In this document: piece by piece, positions 25,785-38,540 of the stretch
How the letters are laid out: every line of letters begins with the position of its first letter
How positions within the stretch are numbered: the first letter of the stretch is position 1
Assembly: GCF_035594125.1 (NCBI RefSeq)
Contig: NC_087152.1
Coordinates: forward strand, 16,208,501 to 16,272,500
Direction of reading: 5' to 3'
DNA length: 64,000 nt
Source of the DNA: Scylla paramamosain
Lineage: Eukaryota > Arthropoda > Malacostraca > Decapoda > Portunidae
Notes under the pieces: generated by a model
Seen by the model: only the letters and a program-made list of their open reading frames with translations
What the model was told of the DNA's origin: nothing
The model's database searches: none
Translations under genes and position numbers: made by a program

Positions 25785-26936
25785 ATCTGAAATTAATATA
25801 AAAAATAATTTATTATATTGCGTATTCTTGGTAAGCTGTTTTCTATTTAATTTTCTAATCATTAATTATCAATTATTAATCCATCATTAATTATTGAGTT
25901 AACTGTTAGAGTATTTACCCATCAAATACCTCCTTATGATCAAGTGAATTAGTTTGCTCATGATGTTATAAGCTCAGATTTTGGTGCAAGGTAAAGAAAT
26001 AATCTTTAATGACGTGACATGACACAGTGTTACTAGATGTATCAGAAATGTTTGCAGTACTAACCCGTCCATGCAATGCGCGGCGGTCAGCACCCACTCG
26101 TTGGAGATGAGGGAGCCGCTGCAGATGTACATGTTATCGATGAAGAGAATCACCAGGTGGGGCCACGAGTCGATCGTCGCCTGCTTCACCCATTGCGACT
26201 CTAGGTTTCCTTCACGGCCCGAGAGAAACGTTGATCAAAATACACGTGATGAAAATACATGCCATGTATTCACCCGTGCACAAGATCTTATACACAAAAT
26301 TAGATCATAATATTAATGAGTAAAAAATAAAGAAGGAAAGTAAGAAAAAATGGGAAAAATAAGATTTATTCCCAAGAAGAGTCGTGACAGGCATAACGTA
26401 CCTGAGGGCCTGAAAGAGTCCACAGGAGAACGAACTGGCATGCGAGACGGCCAGCGCCACGGCTCCCCTGCTGCGGAGATGCCATTCTGAAATATAATTT
26501 TTGGCGAATTTATCTGCCATTATTCAGTCAGAAATTAGTTTTGTTGTTGTCAACTCATACTTAGTTTTGTTGTTATCAACTCTTACATTCCTTGAAATAT
26601 TTTTTTTCTTCTTTCACACGAGAAATTCATGTGAAATTGTGACATAACAAAAAAATTGAGGCTTCAGTTGTCATGAAAGTTAATTATCACCAACAAAAGT
26701 CAACATTGGAGGAACTGAAGATCAACCACCTATTTCTCTGCTAATTCTCATGGCCATGGAAATGGTAATGGTTTGACGTGATGAGTTCGTTTTAAGATCA
26801 ACACATGCGACAGCAGCGTGTGTCTACACCACTAACGAATTACTTCCCCACAGTGGTGTGGAAAAAGAGGCACTTGATGCAGGTGATGACTTACAAAGAG
26901 GGCAAAGCAGAGAAGAAGAGTGATCCTCCCTGGCAT
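24383..26936 (-). CDS. Brachyurin-like serine protease homologue (probable secreted pseudoprotease), 7 exons, 259 aa
   Basis: Exons in gene order: 26936-26895, 26486-26402, 26200-26065, 25636-25479, 25201-25115, 25009-24897, 24541-24383. All six introns are GT-AG with phases 0,1,2,1,1,0, as in the plus-strand paralogue, and the joined frame is open. The start encodes a short hydrophobic signal segment (residues 1-18), then a propeptide with [11 protein letters not shown]. His84, Asp127 and Ser210 of the triad remain. However, the RIVGG activation site is replaced by ESQWVK, oxyanion Gly193 is Val208 (VDSGAP), Gly197 is Ala212, Gly43 is Ser70, and Gly-Trp-Gly is Asn-Trp-Ser. Position 226 is Ile238. 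Four-disulfide-type cysteines 69/85, 183/196 and 206/232 persist. By chymotrypsin-family rules it should be unactivatable and catalytically weak or dead. It could be an early pseudogene, but no stop, frameshift or splice loss is seen. Exon 6 is the least certain boundary. Confidence 0.8.
24542..26894 (-). other. Introns of the minus-strand protease homologue
   Basis: Introns 1-6 span 26894-26487, 26401-26201, 26064-25637, 25478-25202, 25114-25010 and 24896-24542. Intron 3 holds a (CA)n array at 25724-25783. Intron 4 starts with a short CT tract (25467-25454 on the gene strand), 11 bases after the donor. No other gene is seen inside them; the 145-codon plus-strand frame at 24909-25346 is antisense noise. 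Confidence 0.75.
25724..25783. repeat. (CA)30 microsatellite in intron 3 of the protease homologue
   Basis: Uninterrupted CA run on the plus strand. Confidence 0.97.
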
Positions 26937-26974
26937 GGTAGTGATAGAGGTCTTATCGCGCTCCTCCACTGTAA

Positions 26975-26981
26975 TTATATA
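26975..26981 (-). promoter_or_regulatory. TATA box of the protease homologue
   Basis: The minus strand reads CTATATAATTAC. The box lies about 39 bp before the ATG at 26936, leaving a 5' UTR of only 10-15 nt, as in the paralogue. A (CT)n tract on the gene strand ends about 14 bp upstream of the box. Confidence 0.6.
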
Positions 26982-26991
26982 GGCGAGAAAG

Positions 26992-26994
<3 letters not shown>

Positions 26995-27041
<47 letters not shown>
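26995..27041. repeat. (GA)n microsatellite next to the protease-homologue promoter
   Basis: Uninterrupted GA run just upstream of the TATA box of the minus-strand gene. Confidence 0.96.
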
Positions 27042-27045
<4 letters not shown>

Positions 27046-27137
27046 CCCTGAGACATAACAGCCGACAATTTTTTTTTATTTTCCGTGTTTAGGCTTCATG
27101 GTTTACAGGCTTACAGTGACATCAGGCTTAAGACATT

Positions 27138-27138
<1 letters not shown>

Positions 27139-27179
<41 letters not shown>

Positions 27180-27231
27180 ACAAGATCTAGGTAGGTGCTT
27201 AACTTTATCTCTTTATCTCGCAGTTGCCCAT

Positions 27232-27280
<49 letters not shown>
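27139..27280. repeat. Two (CA)n microsatellites
   Basis: CA runs at 27139-27182 and 27235-27280 separated by about 50 bp of unique sequence. Confidence 0.96.
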
Positions 27281-27802
<522 letters not shown>

Positions 27803-28097
27803 CTGTTTCCCTTCGCAGAAGGCCGTGTAAACATCCGGACAGTGTTCCATCCTTCGTCAGTATAAATGTATTGTATGAAACTTACGTAGATGGAGCAGAG
27901 GAAACATTATGAGATCCAAGTTATTTTTTTTTTCCTAGTTCCTGTTTCCCCTACGGAGTGTTACACGAGTATATGACATCATGAATACTATAATGGGAAA
28001 TCTTTCCTGACAAACAAGCTACAGCGATGGACCCAAGCAGCTTTCCTCAGGACCTGCAGTACGCGGAGGAAGGCAGTGGAGTGAAGGGAGTACAAAG

Positions 28098-28265
<168 letters not shown>

Positions 28266-28297
28266 TAGACATCACTTTGTACTCGTTCATTCATCAT

Positions 28298-28346
28298 TTT
28301 TTTACATAAGAGGAGTATTGGCCAATGGCAGCAACAAAAAAAAAAA
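28298..28346 (-). mobile_element. LINE family A 3' tail remnant
   Basis: TTTTTTTACATAAGAGGAG then TATTGGCCAATGGCAGCAAC matches the reverse complement of the family A tail. It is separated from another family A tail by a TA array. Confidence 0.6.
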
Positions 28347-28347
28347 A

Positions 28348-28477
<130 letters not shown>

Positions 28478-28479
28478 TT

Positions 28480-31400
28480 ATATTATGTAGGAGAAACACT
28501 GGCCAAGAGCAACAAAAATCCAACTAAAAAAAAAAAAAAAGTCCACTGAGATGCCAACCCCATAAATGGGTCCAAAGCGGTAGTCAAAAATTGAAGGACA
28601 AGTGTCTTGAAACCTCCCTTTTGAAGGAATTCAAGTCATAGGAAGGTGCAAATACAGAAATAGGCAGGGAGTTCCAGAGTTTACCAGAGAAAAGGATGAA
28701 TGATTGAAAATACTAGTTAACTCTTGCGCTAGAGAAGTGGAGAGAACAGGGGTGAGAGAAAGAAGAAAGTCTTGTGCAGGGGGCAGCAGGAGGAGGGGAG
28801 GCATGCAATTAGCAAGATTAGAAGAGCAGTTAGAATGAAAATAGCAGTAGAAGACAGCTAGAGATGCAACATTGCGGCGGTGAGAGAGAGGCTGAGGACA
28901 GTCAGTTAGAAGAGAGGAGCTGATGAGACGAAAAGCTTTTGATTCCACCCTGTCTAGAAGAGCGGTATGAGTGGAACCCCGCAGACATTTGAAGCATACT
29001 CCATGCATGGACGGACAAGGCCATTGTAAAGAGTTAGCAGCTGGGGGGATGAGAAAAACTGGCGGAGACGTCTCAGAACACCTAACTTCATAGAAGCTGT
29101 TTTAGCTAGAGATGAGATGTGAAGTTTCCACTTCAGATTATAAGTAAAGGACAGACCGAGAATGTTCAGTGTAGAAGAGGTGAACAGTTGAGTGTCATTG
29201 AAGAAGAGGGGATAGTTGTCTGGAAGGTTGTGTCGAGTTGATAGATGGAGGAATTGAGTTTTTGAGGGATTAAACAATACTAAGTTTGCTCTGCCTCAAT
29301 CAGAAATTTTAGAAAGATCAGAAGTCAGGCGTTCTGTGGCTTCCCTGCGTGTGAAATATTTACTTCCTGAAGTGTTGGACGTCTATGGAAAGACGTGAAA
29401 TAGTGCAGGGTGGTATCATCAGCGTAGGAGTGGATAGGAAAAGAAGTCTGGTTTAGAAGGTCATTGATGAATAACAATAAGAGAGGGGGTGACAGGACAG
29501 AATCCTGAGGAACACCACTCTTAGTAGATTTAGGAGAAAAACAGTGACCGTCTACCACAGCAGCAATAGAACGGTCAGAAAGGAAACTTGAGATGAAGTT
29601 ACAGAGAGAAGGATAGAAGCCGTAGAAGGGTAGTTTGGAAATCAAAGCTTTGTGCCAGACTCTATCAAAAAGTTTTGATATATCCAAGGCAACAGCAAAA
29701 GTTTCACCAAAATTTCTAAAAGAGTATGACCAAGACTCTGTAAGGAAAGCCAGAAGATCACCAGTAGAAAGAAAGGAAAAACTTGAGATGAAGTTACAGA
29801 GAGAAGGATAGAAGCCGTAGGAGGGTAGTTTGGAAATCAAAGCTTTGTGCCAGACTCAATCAAAAAGTTTTGATATATCCTAGGCAAAAGCAAAAGTTTC
29901 ACCAAAATCTCTAAAAGAGGATGACCAAGACTCAATAAGGAAAGCCAGATCACCAGTAGAGCGATCATACTGGCGATAGAAGGTTGTGAAGGGATAGATG
30001 TTTAAGAATCTTCCTGTTGAGGATAGATTGAAAACTTTAGGTAGGCAGGAAATTAAAGCAATAGGACGGTAGTTTGAGGGATTAGAACGGTCACCCTTTT
30101 AAGAAACAGACTGAATGTAGGCAAACTTCCAGCAAGAAGGAAAGGTAGATGTTGACAGACAGAGTTGAAAGAGTTTGAATAAGCAAGGTGAAAGCACAGA
30201 GGCACAGTTTCGGAGCACAATAGGAGGGAAACCATCAGGTCCATAAGCTTCTCGGGGGTTTACGTCAGAGAGGGCATGGAAAACATCATCGCGAAGAATT
30301 TTAATAGGTAGCATGACGTAGTCATAGGGTGGAGGAGAGGGAGGAACAAGCCTTGAATCATCTAAGGTAGGATTTTTAGCAAAGGTCTGAGCGAAGAGTT
30401 CAGCTTTAGAGATAGATGTGATAGCAGTGGTGCCATCTGGTTGAAATAGAGGAGAGAAAGAAGAAGCAAAGTTATTGGAGATATTTTTGGCTAGATGCCA
30501 GAAGTCACGAGGGGAGTTAGATCTTGAAAGATTTTGACACTTTCTATTAGTGAAGGAGTTTTTGGCTAGTTGAAGAACAGACTTGGCATGGTTCCGGGCA
30601 GAAATATAAAGTGCATGAGATTCTGGTAATGGAAGGCTTAAGTACCTTTTGTGGGCCACCTCTCTATGATGTATAGCAAGAGAACAAGCTGTGTTAAACC
30701 AAGGTTTGGAAGGTTTAGGTCAAGAAAAGGAGCGATGAATGTACGCCTCCATGCCAGACACTATCACCTCTGTTATGCGCTCGGCACACAAAGACGGGTC
30801 TCTTACACGGAAGCAGTAGTCATTCCAAGGAAAATCATCAAAATAACTCCTCAGGTCCCCCCAACTAGCAGAGGCAAAACGCCAGAGGCACCTCCGCTTG
30901 AGGGATCCTGAGGAGAGATTGGAGCTATAGGAAAAGATACAGGTATGAGATTGTGATCGGAGGAGCCCAACGGAGAAGAAAGGGTGACAGCATAAGCAGA
31001 AGGATTAAAGGTCAGGAAAAGATCAAGAATGTTGGGCGTATCTCCAAGACGGTCAGAAATACGAGTAGGGTGTTGCACCAATTGCTCTTGGTCATGGAGG
31101 ATAGCAAAGTTGAAGGCTAGTTCACCAGGATGGTCAGTGAAGGGAGAGGAAAGACAAAGCTGACGGTGAACATTGAAATCTCCAAGAATGGAGATCTCTG
31201 CAAAAGGGAAGAGAGTCAGAATGTGCTCCACTTTGTAAATTAGGTAGTCAAAGAATTTCTTATAATCAGAGGATTTAGGTGAGAGGTATACAGCACAGAT
31301 TAATCTAATTTGAGTGTGACTCTAGTCGTAACCGGATGGTGGAAAACTCGGAAGATTCAAGAGCGTGGGCACGAAAGCAGGTTAAGTCGTTGCGCACATA

Positions 31401-31925
31401 AACGCAACATCCAGCTTTGGATTGAAAATTATGATAGAGAAAGTAGGAGGAAACAGAAAAGTGGCTACTGTCAGTTGCCTCAGACACCTGTGTTTCAGTG
31501 AGGAAAAGAAGATGAGGTTTAGAAGGGAAGAGGTGGTGTTCTACAGGCTAAAAATTAGTTCTTAGACCGCGAATGTTGCAGAAGTTAATGAAGAAAAAGT
31601 TGAGGGATGTGTCAAGACACTTAGGGCCGTTATCAGAAGAGCAACCCTACCTGGGGACATTTGTGGTCCCCTCCCCAGATGGGGACTCCGAGGCTGGTGT
31701 AGGAGTCGCCATGATAATTTTTAATTTTTCCGTGAAGGGTGTGTGTGTGTTATTAGGTGTTTGTAGTTTTGTGTGGAGGAAGAGAGTTGTCTTTAGAGGG
31801 CAGGCTGTGACTGCCCCTTTGTGTTGTGAGACACAAAGGGAGACGTTCAGTGATGTCACAGCTGTCTTTAATAATAAGTCCACAGCATCCCCTGATCCAG
31901 TACTTTAGACCTCACTGGGAGTAAT
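28480..31925 (-). mobile_element. LINE family A, near full length (about 3.4 kb), frame-broken
   Basis: Element sense is minus. From 5' (31925) to 3' (28480): a 5' UTR, an AP-type endonuclease domain (GDFN near 31177, SSDHN near 30965), a linker, reverse transcriptase (SGVPQ near 29520, YADD near 29430), a thumb region, and a C-terminal segment (MEYAS, FRLISS, WNSLPAS). The 3' UTR ends in CCTACATAAT preceded by CTTGGCCAG-type sequence. It encodes a single EN-RT polyprotein for target-primed reverse transcription, of jockey/CR1-like type. Several frameshifts and stops break it, and a 195-bp tandem duplication sits in the RT domain (units start at 29587 and 29782). There is no ORF1. Confidence 0.85.
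29587..29975 (-). repeat. 195-bp tandem duplication inside the RT domain
   Basis: CTTGAGATGAAGTTACAGAG recurs at 29587 and 29782. The units differ at scattered sites. Confidence 0.8.
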
Positions 31926-31926
31926 C

Positions 31927-32446
<520 letters not shown>

Positions 32447-32448
32447 CT

Positions 32449-32525
32449 TGACGTGCCAGTCCCTAAAGAAAAGCCAAAAAGTTAGCCGAAATTAGAGAAG
32501 TGACTTGCGAAAAAAAGAAAAAAAT
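32449..32525 (-). mobile_element. Degenerate LINE family A 3' fragment (tentative)
   Basis: GCCAGTCCCTAAAG and the following sequence resemble the family A copy at 60217-60290 (GTCAGTCCCTAAAGCGAGG). Confidence 0.35.
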
Positions 32526-33060
32526 ATTAAAGCACTGCGTAGATCACACATGTGATGAGATTCTCCCTAATAGCCGATTACCTCAAGAGGATTTCGTTGT
32601 GGGGGAGTCAGGGTCAGGCCTCGGCAGCACAACTTTAGTACTCACCAGCACCTTCATAAGCCATCAGGAGGACGCAGGTGTTCTGGAGGGCCGCTGCCGG
32701 GGAATGTCACATAACTTGCTTGGGGCTCGGTGTCACCAGGTAAGTCAGTCATTCCTCTCTGTGATGTAAAAGAAACTAAGAGGGTTCCGCATCCATCTTG
32801 AAAACAAACGACCAAGGGAAGGACGGACGAGGCACTAGGTTTCATCGTTCTTTGTAAATCATTGTACTCCTTTACTACAGAACACTGTATATCATTGTAC
32901 AGTACCTCTTTACTTTACTACAACAGAGATCAAATGGAAAGTGTTACTGACATTGCACTGGAGGGGGTCATGAGAAGGAGAGAGGAAGAAAAGAGAGGTG
33001 TGCTGGAGGCAGGAGAGAGGGATCGAACGAGGTAATAGCGGAAATAATAGTTGAGAAGTA
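32526..33060. other. Intergenic, nothing firm
   Basis: An open frame ends near a CAG|GTAAGT donor-like site at 32738-32746, but no partner exon was found and no product is recognised. Confidence 0.4.
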
Positions 33061-33067
33061 ATTAGGG

Positions 33068-33117
33068 ATGGAGGAGGAGGAGGAGGAGGAGGAGGAGGAG
33101 GAGGAGGAGGAGGAGAA
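33068..33117. repeat. (GGA)n microsatellite
   Basis: About 16 GGA units. Confidence 0.95.
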
Positions 33118-33130
33118 GAAGGAAGAAGAG

Positions 33131-35455
33131 GAGTTACATAGAGTTACATAGAAAAACAGGCCAGAACAGACCTTGTGGTCCTCACAAGGTGACCTGATCT
33201 AGGACTATTAAGGTGATAGCAGAAGAAAAGGACAGGAAAGCATAAGGCTCTCTCCCCACCCTCCACTCCGTCCGGCATAAGTCGTACAGGAAAACAGGTC
33301 GGAAAGAAAAACCTTACGGATTTAGAGAAGGAAAAAACCGAAGGAAATTTTATAGGAAAGAAAGAAAATAGATGACATGAGATGCCCCCATTTCCTGAAG
33401 GCAAGGAAGTTAATCACTAGCAAACAAACGCAGGTAGCCGCGGATTGCAGGCAAGATATTCATCAAGACAGCGTTTAAAAGTCTCAACGGTGTTGCAGTC
33501 TATTACGTCTCGAGGAAGCCCATTCCATAGATTTACTACTCGATGGAAAAAAAGATTTTTTGATTCGTGAGAGTTGAAGGATTTCCCAACAATTTTGCAA
33601 CCGCTTCCTAGCGTGCAATTTGAAGAGTCTATCGTGAAATACGAGTATTTACTGCAGTCCATGTTATCAATGCCTTTGATGATTTTAAACACATGTATTA
33701 AGTCGCCTCTTAGTCTTATTTTGTTAATGGGAATAGATTTAATTCTTTAAGATTTGTTTCTTAGGCTTGGTATAATTTTAGTTACTCTACGCTGAATTCT
33801 ATTTAATTTATCAATGTCTTTCTGGTAGAAGGGGCACCATGCTTGAATGCAGTATTCCAAAAGGGGACGGACTAAAGAGTTATACAAAGTGAGGATTGTA
33901 TCCTTAGATTTATATTCAAAAGATCTGCCGATTAAACCAATTACTTTATTCGCTTTCTTTACGGCTTCTGAACACTGCTGGCTAGGTTTTAAGCTGCTCG
34001 ACATTGTCACTCCTAAATCAATTTCATTGTCAACACTTTTAAGTTGGGTACCATTTAAAATATACTTTGCTTTCTCGTTTTTTATACCCTATATGAAGCA
34101 CTTTGCACTTATCTGCATTAAAACTCATTTGCCAGGTTTGTTCCCTCTCTCTCAATCTATCTAGATTTTTTCTGCATTTCTATTACTTGTCCGTTAGAGA
34201 CTACGAAATTCGCTCTTTTTGGTGTCATCAGCAAACTTCGATATTATACTAGTAACACCCTGATCTATGTCGTTAATGTAAACAAGGAAGAAAACAGGTC
34301 CTAAGACTGATCTCTGTGGTACCCCGCTGGTTACGTTAGTCTACTTGGATGCTTCTCCATTTATTACTGCTCTTTGCTTACGGTTGTTAAGCCAGTTTTC
34401 AGCCCATCGCAACACATCGCCTTGGATACCGTGTGATTTTAATTTAATCCGTAAACGTTTATGGGGAACTTTATCGAAGGCCTTTGAAAATCAAGATATA
34501 TTATATTTACCGCTTTACTTTCATCATACTTGTTCAGAATATCATAGAAGAAGTCTAAGAGGTTCGTCAAACTAGAGCGTTTGTTGCGTATTTTTAAGTA
34601 AGTTGTTTTCTTCTAAGTGATTAACGAGTTTATCTCTTATTAGTGTTTCAAGCATTTTGCATACGACTGAGGTTCAGCTAATTGGCCGGTAATTACATGG
34701 TAAAGATTTACCGCCCTTTTTTGAAAATCCGAGTTACGTTAGCAAGCTTAATTTCATCTGGCATTGTACTGGATTGCAATGATTTATTGAACAATACGGT
34801 TAGTGGATTTCGCTTCTTTTAAGATGCTGGGTGAGATTGTGTCAGGCCCGGGTGACTTGCTAACTTTAAGGTTTATCGATGCAATTTGACACTTTCACGT
34901 TCTGTTATATTGATGCTACTAAGGACATCACTGTTATTAATTTGGACTCCTGGCACTGTAGGGATGTCGCTGACGTCTTCTGCTGAGGCAAAGAAAGTGT
35001 TTAGAATGTTACTAATTTGCTCTTCGTCGTTAGTGTAATCTCCATTTACGTCAATTATGGGTCCAATAGCTGAAGTAATTATCCTCTTTTACATGATAAA
35101 GCTAAAAAAAATTCCTTCGGGTTCGTCTTACTCTGATTCGCAACATGTAACTCGGTGGACCTTTTGCTGTGTTTCATTAACCTCTTTACTTTACGTCTTA
35201 GCTCAACGAATTTAGTGTGTTCTTCGTTGAAGGATTTTAGTCAGTTATGTGCATCCCTCTTGGCGCGCAAGCATTCAGCTGTTTGTGTGTTTCACCACTT
35301 AGGTTTAACGTTTTTAGTGAGACGACGATTTTTCATGGGTACGCATTCTTGCACCGCTTTTAAGTGTCTATCCATGAAAAAATTTCCAGTGAGCATTAAT
35401 ATCTGTGGTGGTAAGTATGTGACTCAAGTCGATTTGGTTAAGCGTTGATTTGAGT
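33131..35455 (-). mobile_element. CR1-like LINE family C, 5'-truncated, decayed
   Basis: On the minus strand it runs from a linker segment (VPMKNRRLTKNVKPKW near 35330) through RT ([11 protein letters not shown] near 34320, KFADDT near 34235) and a thumb/C-terminal part (YCIQAWCPFY, NLWNGLPRDV). The 3' UTR ends in a short tandem of TATGTAACTC (33133-33152). The endonuclease domain is missing. Stops and frameshifts are scattered. Terminal short tandem repeats instead of poly-A are typical of CR1/L2-like elements. Confidence 0.8.
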
Positions 35456-35504
35456 TTACAGAAAGTTTACAGAAAAGTCAGGGACTTTTTCTCTGTTTAT
35501 ATTT

Positions 35505-35645
35505 GAGTAGGAGGAGGTGGTAGTGGTGGTGGTGGGGAGGATGGGAGGCATTCTGGAGGTGGAGGAGGAGATATTGGAAGGGAGGGAGGAGGAAGAGAGG
35601 GGCAGGTGATGGTGGTGGTGAGGGAGATGAAGGGAGGCATGCACT
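35505..35645. repeat. GGT/GGA-rich low-complexity tract
   Basis: Purine-rich GGTGGT/GGAGGA stretch; the His/Pro/Ser minus-strand frame is not a gene. Confidence 0.75.
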
Positions 35646-36094
35646 GATCATAGGAATGGACGGGGGATGGACCAGGTGGGGCAGGTCATGTGAGTTTAGT
35701 CTTTAGGGGCTAAAGCAATCACAGAAAAACAACAGTCTTGGTGAAGTAGGAGGTGACACACGTCACTACTGAATATATGGAGCACGACTGACACAAGTTT
35801 TATTGCAGGTCACTGTATGCACTATTCCTTCCAGTTGCAATTTTTAAAGCTTCTAACTCCTAATTCAAAATATCTAAAACGAAATATTTTAAGTTTCACT
35901 TCTTTACCTGTTCGTTAACTTACAGGTCTATTCATTTATTTATTCGCGACATTTGAGCCGTACTTGTCTTCCAAACCGCAAACCTCAAGTTTTGACTTTT
36001 TTCACCTCTGCAGGACCCCAATCACAAAATCAAATACCCTTTAACAATAAGAGAGAAATATAAATCAAAATGAATAAAATTAGTGTTGAAGAAC
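35646..36094. other. Intergenic, nothing recognised
   Basis: No supported feature. Confidence 0.5.
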
Positions 36095-38165
36095 TTATCA
36101 TCAGACGTTTACATCATAATAAAAGATACTTGAGCCTTCCATCACCAGAATCTCATGCACTTTGTATTTCTGCCCAGAATTATGCCAAGTTTGTTCTCCT
36201 ACTAGCTAAAAATTCCTTCATTGATAGAAAGTATCATTTTCTTTTTTTCTATCCAACTCCCCTTGTGATTTATGGCACTTAGAAAAATATATCCCCAATA
36301 ACTTTACCTGTTCATTTTTCCCTCCTTTATTTCAACTTGATGGCACAACTGCCATCTCATCTATTTCTAAAGCTGATCCTTTCCTAAGAACTCTACCTTG
36401 GATGATTCAGAGCTTGTTCCTCCCTCTCTTTCACCCTCCAACTATTTCATGCTACCCATTAAGATCCTTCGCAGTGATGTTTTCCATGCCCTCGCTGGCC
36501 TTAACCCTCGGAAGATTTTTGGACCTGATGGAGTCTCTCCTGTTGTTCTCCGAAATTATGTCTCCGTGCTTGCACCTTGCCTAGTCAAATTCGTCCAACT
36601 CTGTCTATCAACTTCTACATTTAATTCTTGCTGGAAGTTTGCCAACATTCAGCCTGTTCTTAAAAAGGGTGACCGTTCTAATCCCTCAAAGCTACCGTCC
36701 TATCGCTTTAAAAACTCTACCTCGGATGATTAAGAGCGTGTTCCTCCCTCTCTTTTACCATCCGACTACTTCATGCTACCCATTAAGATCCTTCGCAGTG
36801 ATGTTTTCCATGCCCTCGCTGGCCTTAACCCTCGGAAGGCTTATGGACCTGATTGGGTTCCTCCTATTGTTCTCCGAAACTGTGACTCCATACTTGCACC
36901 TTGCCTAGTCAAACTCTTCCATCTCTGTCTATCAACATCTACCTTTCCTTCTTGCTGGAAGTTTGCCAACATACAACCTGTTCCTAAAAAGGGTGACCAT
37001 TCTAATCCCTCAAACTACCGTTCATTCGCTTTAATTTCCTGCCTCTCTAAAGTTTTGAATCTATCCTCAACAGGAAGATTTTTTAACATCTATCACATCA
37101 CAACCTTCTATCTGATCACCAGTATGGGTTCCGTCGAGGCCGCTCTACTGGTGATCTTCTGGCTTTTCTTACTGAGGCTTGGTCATACCTTAGACATATC
37201 AAAAGCTTTTGATAGAGTCTGGCACAAAGCTTTGATTTTCAAAGTACCTTCTTACGGCTTTTATCTTTCTCTTTGTGTAACTTCATCTCAAGTTTCTTTT
37301 CTAACCGTTCTATTGCTGCTGTGATAGACGGTCACTGTTCTCATAAATCTATTAACAGTGTTTGTTCCTCAGGGTTCTTTCTTGTCATCCGCTCTCTTTA
37401 TATTGTTCATAAATGATGTATACCAAACTTTTTTGTTATATCTGATTATACTACCCTGCACTTTTCCAAGTCTTTTCTTAGACGACAAACCCTTCAGGAA
37501 GCAAACAGTTCACGTAGGGAAGCCACAGAACGCCTGACTTGTGAGCTCTCTAAAATTTCTGATTGGGGCAGAGCAAACTTAGTATTGTTCAATGCCTCAA
37601 AAACTCAATTCGTCCATCTATCAACTCCACACGACCTTCCAGACAACTATCCTCTCTTTTTCAAAGACATTCAGCTGTCCCTTTCTTCTACACTGAACAT
37701 TTATGGGCTGTTTCCAATAATACCGCTCATTTAGACTCCTCTCCTCTAAATGACAGTCTTCAACCTCTCATCGCCACAATGTTGCATCTCTTGTTATCTT
37801 CTACCACTATTTTCATGCTAACTGCTCTTCTGATCTTGCTGACTCCTCTCCTCCCGCGGCCTCGCTGCACAAGACTTTTCTTTTTCTCTTACCCCTATTC
37901 TCCCTCCCTCTCTAATGCAAGAGTTAACCTGTATTCTCAATCATTCATCCCTATCTCTGGAAAACTCTGGAACTCCCTTCCTGCTTCTGTATTTCTTTCT
38001 TCCTGTGACTTGAACTCATTCAAGAAGGAAGTTTCAAGCCACTTATCCTTTCAGTTTTGACGATCGCTTTTGACTATTCGAGGACCGGCACCTCAGTGGG
38101 TCTTTTTCTTTATTATAATTTTGTTGTTCTTGGCTGGTGCCCCTCCATAAAAAATAAATAGATTA
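36095..38165 (+). mobile_element. LINE family A, 5'-truncated, decayed, internally duplicated
   Basis: It starts in the linker ([13 protein letters not shown]), continues to RT (SKVLNLSSTG, KAFDRVWHKAL near 37205) and the C-terminal region (NARVNLYSQSF, WNSLPASVF near 37970), and ends with the family A tail (GGCACCTCAGTGGG, TTGTTGTTCTTGGCTGG) and an A-rich end. The RT catalytic YADD region is lost by frameshift and deletion. A 324-bp tandem duplication lies at 36391-37038. Confidence 0.82.
36391..37038 (+). repeat. 324-bp tandem duplication inside LINE family A
   Basis: Units start at 36391 and 36715 (CTCTACCTTGGATGATT / CTCTACCTCGGATGATT). Both encode LPIKILRSDVFHALAGLNPR and are clearly diverged from each other. 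Confidence 0.85.
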
Positions 38166-38177
38166 ATTAATAAATTA

Positions 38178-38192
38178 AAAATAAATAATAAC

Positions 38193-38266
<74 letters not shown>

Positions 38267-38301
38267 TAATAATAACAATAATGATAATAATAATGATAAC
38301 A

Positions 38302-38398
<97 letters not shown>

Positions 38399-38478
38399 TA
38401 ATAATAATAATGATAATAATAATAATAATAATGATAATATAATAATAATAATAATAATAATAATTATTATTATTATTA

Positions 38479-38540
<62 letters not shown>
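38178..38540. repeat. (AAT)n array turning into (ATT)n
   Basis: AAT/ATA units with occasional GAT or AAC changes (38178-38462) switch abruptly to ATT units (38463-38540), forming an inverted repeat. The array begins in the A-rich tail of the preceding LINE. Confidence 0.95.

Noticed and set aside
30651..30911. Plus-strand frames in 30.6-31.9 kb and 52.3-52.7 kb
   Set aside because: Antisense to family A endonuclease and linker coding sequence; the same antisense frame appears in both copies only because the element is repeated.
32500..32769. Plus-strand frame ending near a donor-like site
   Set aside because: Single weak signal; starts in degenerate LINE-like DNA, with no partner exon or known product.
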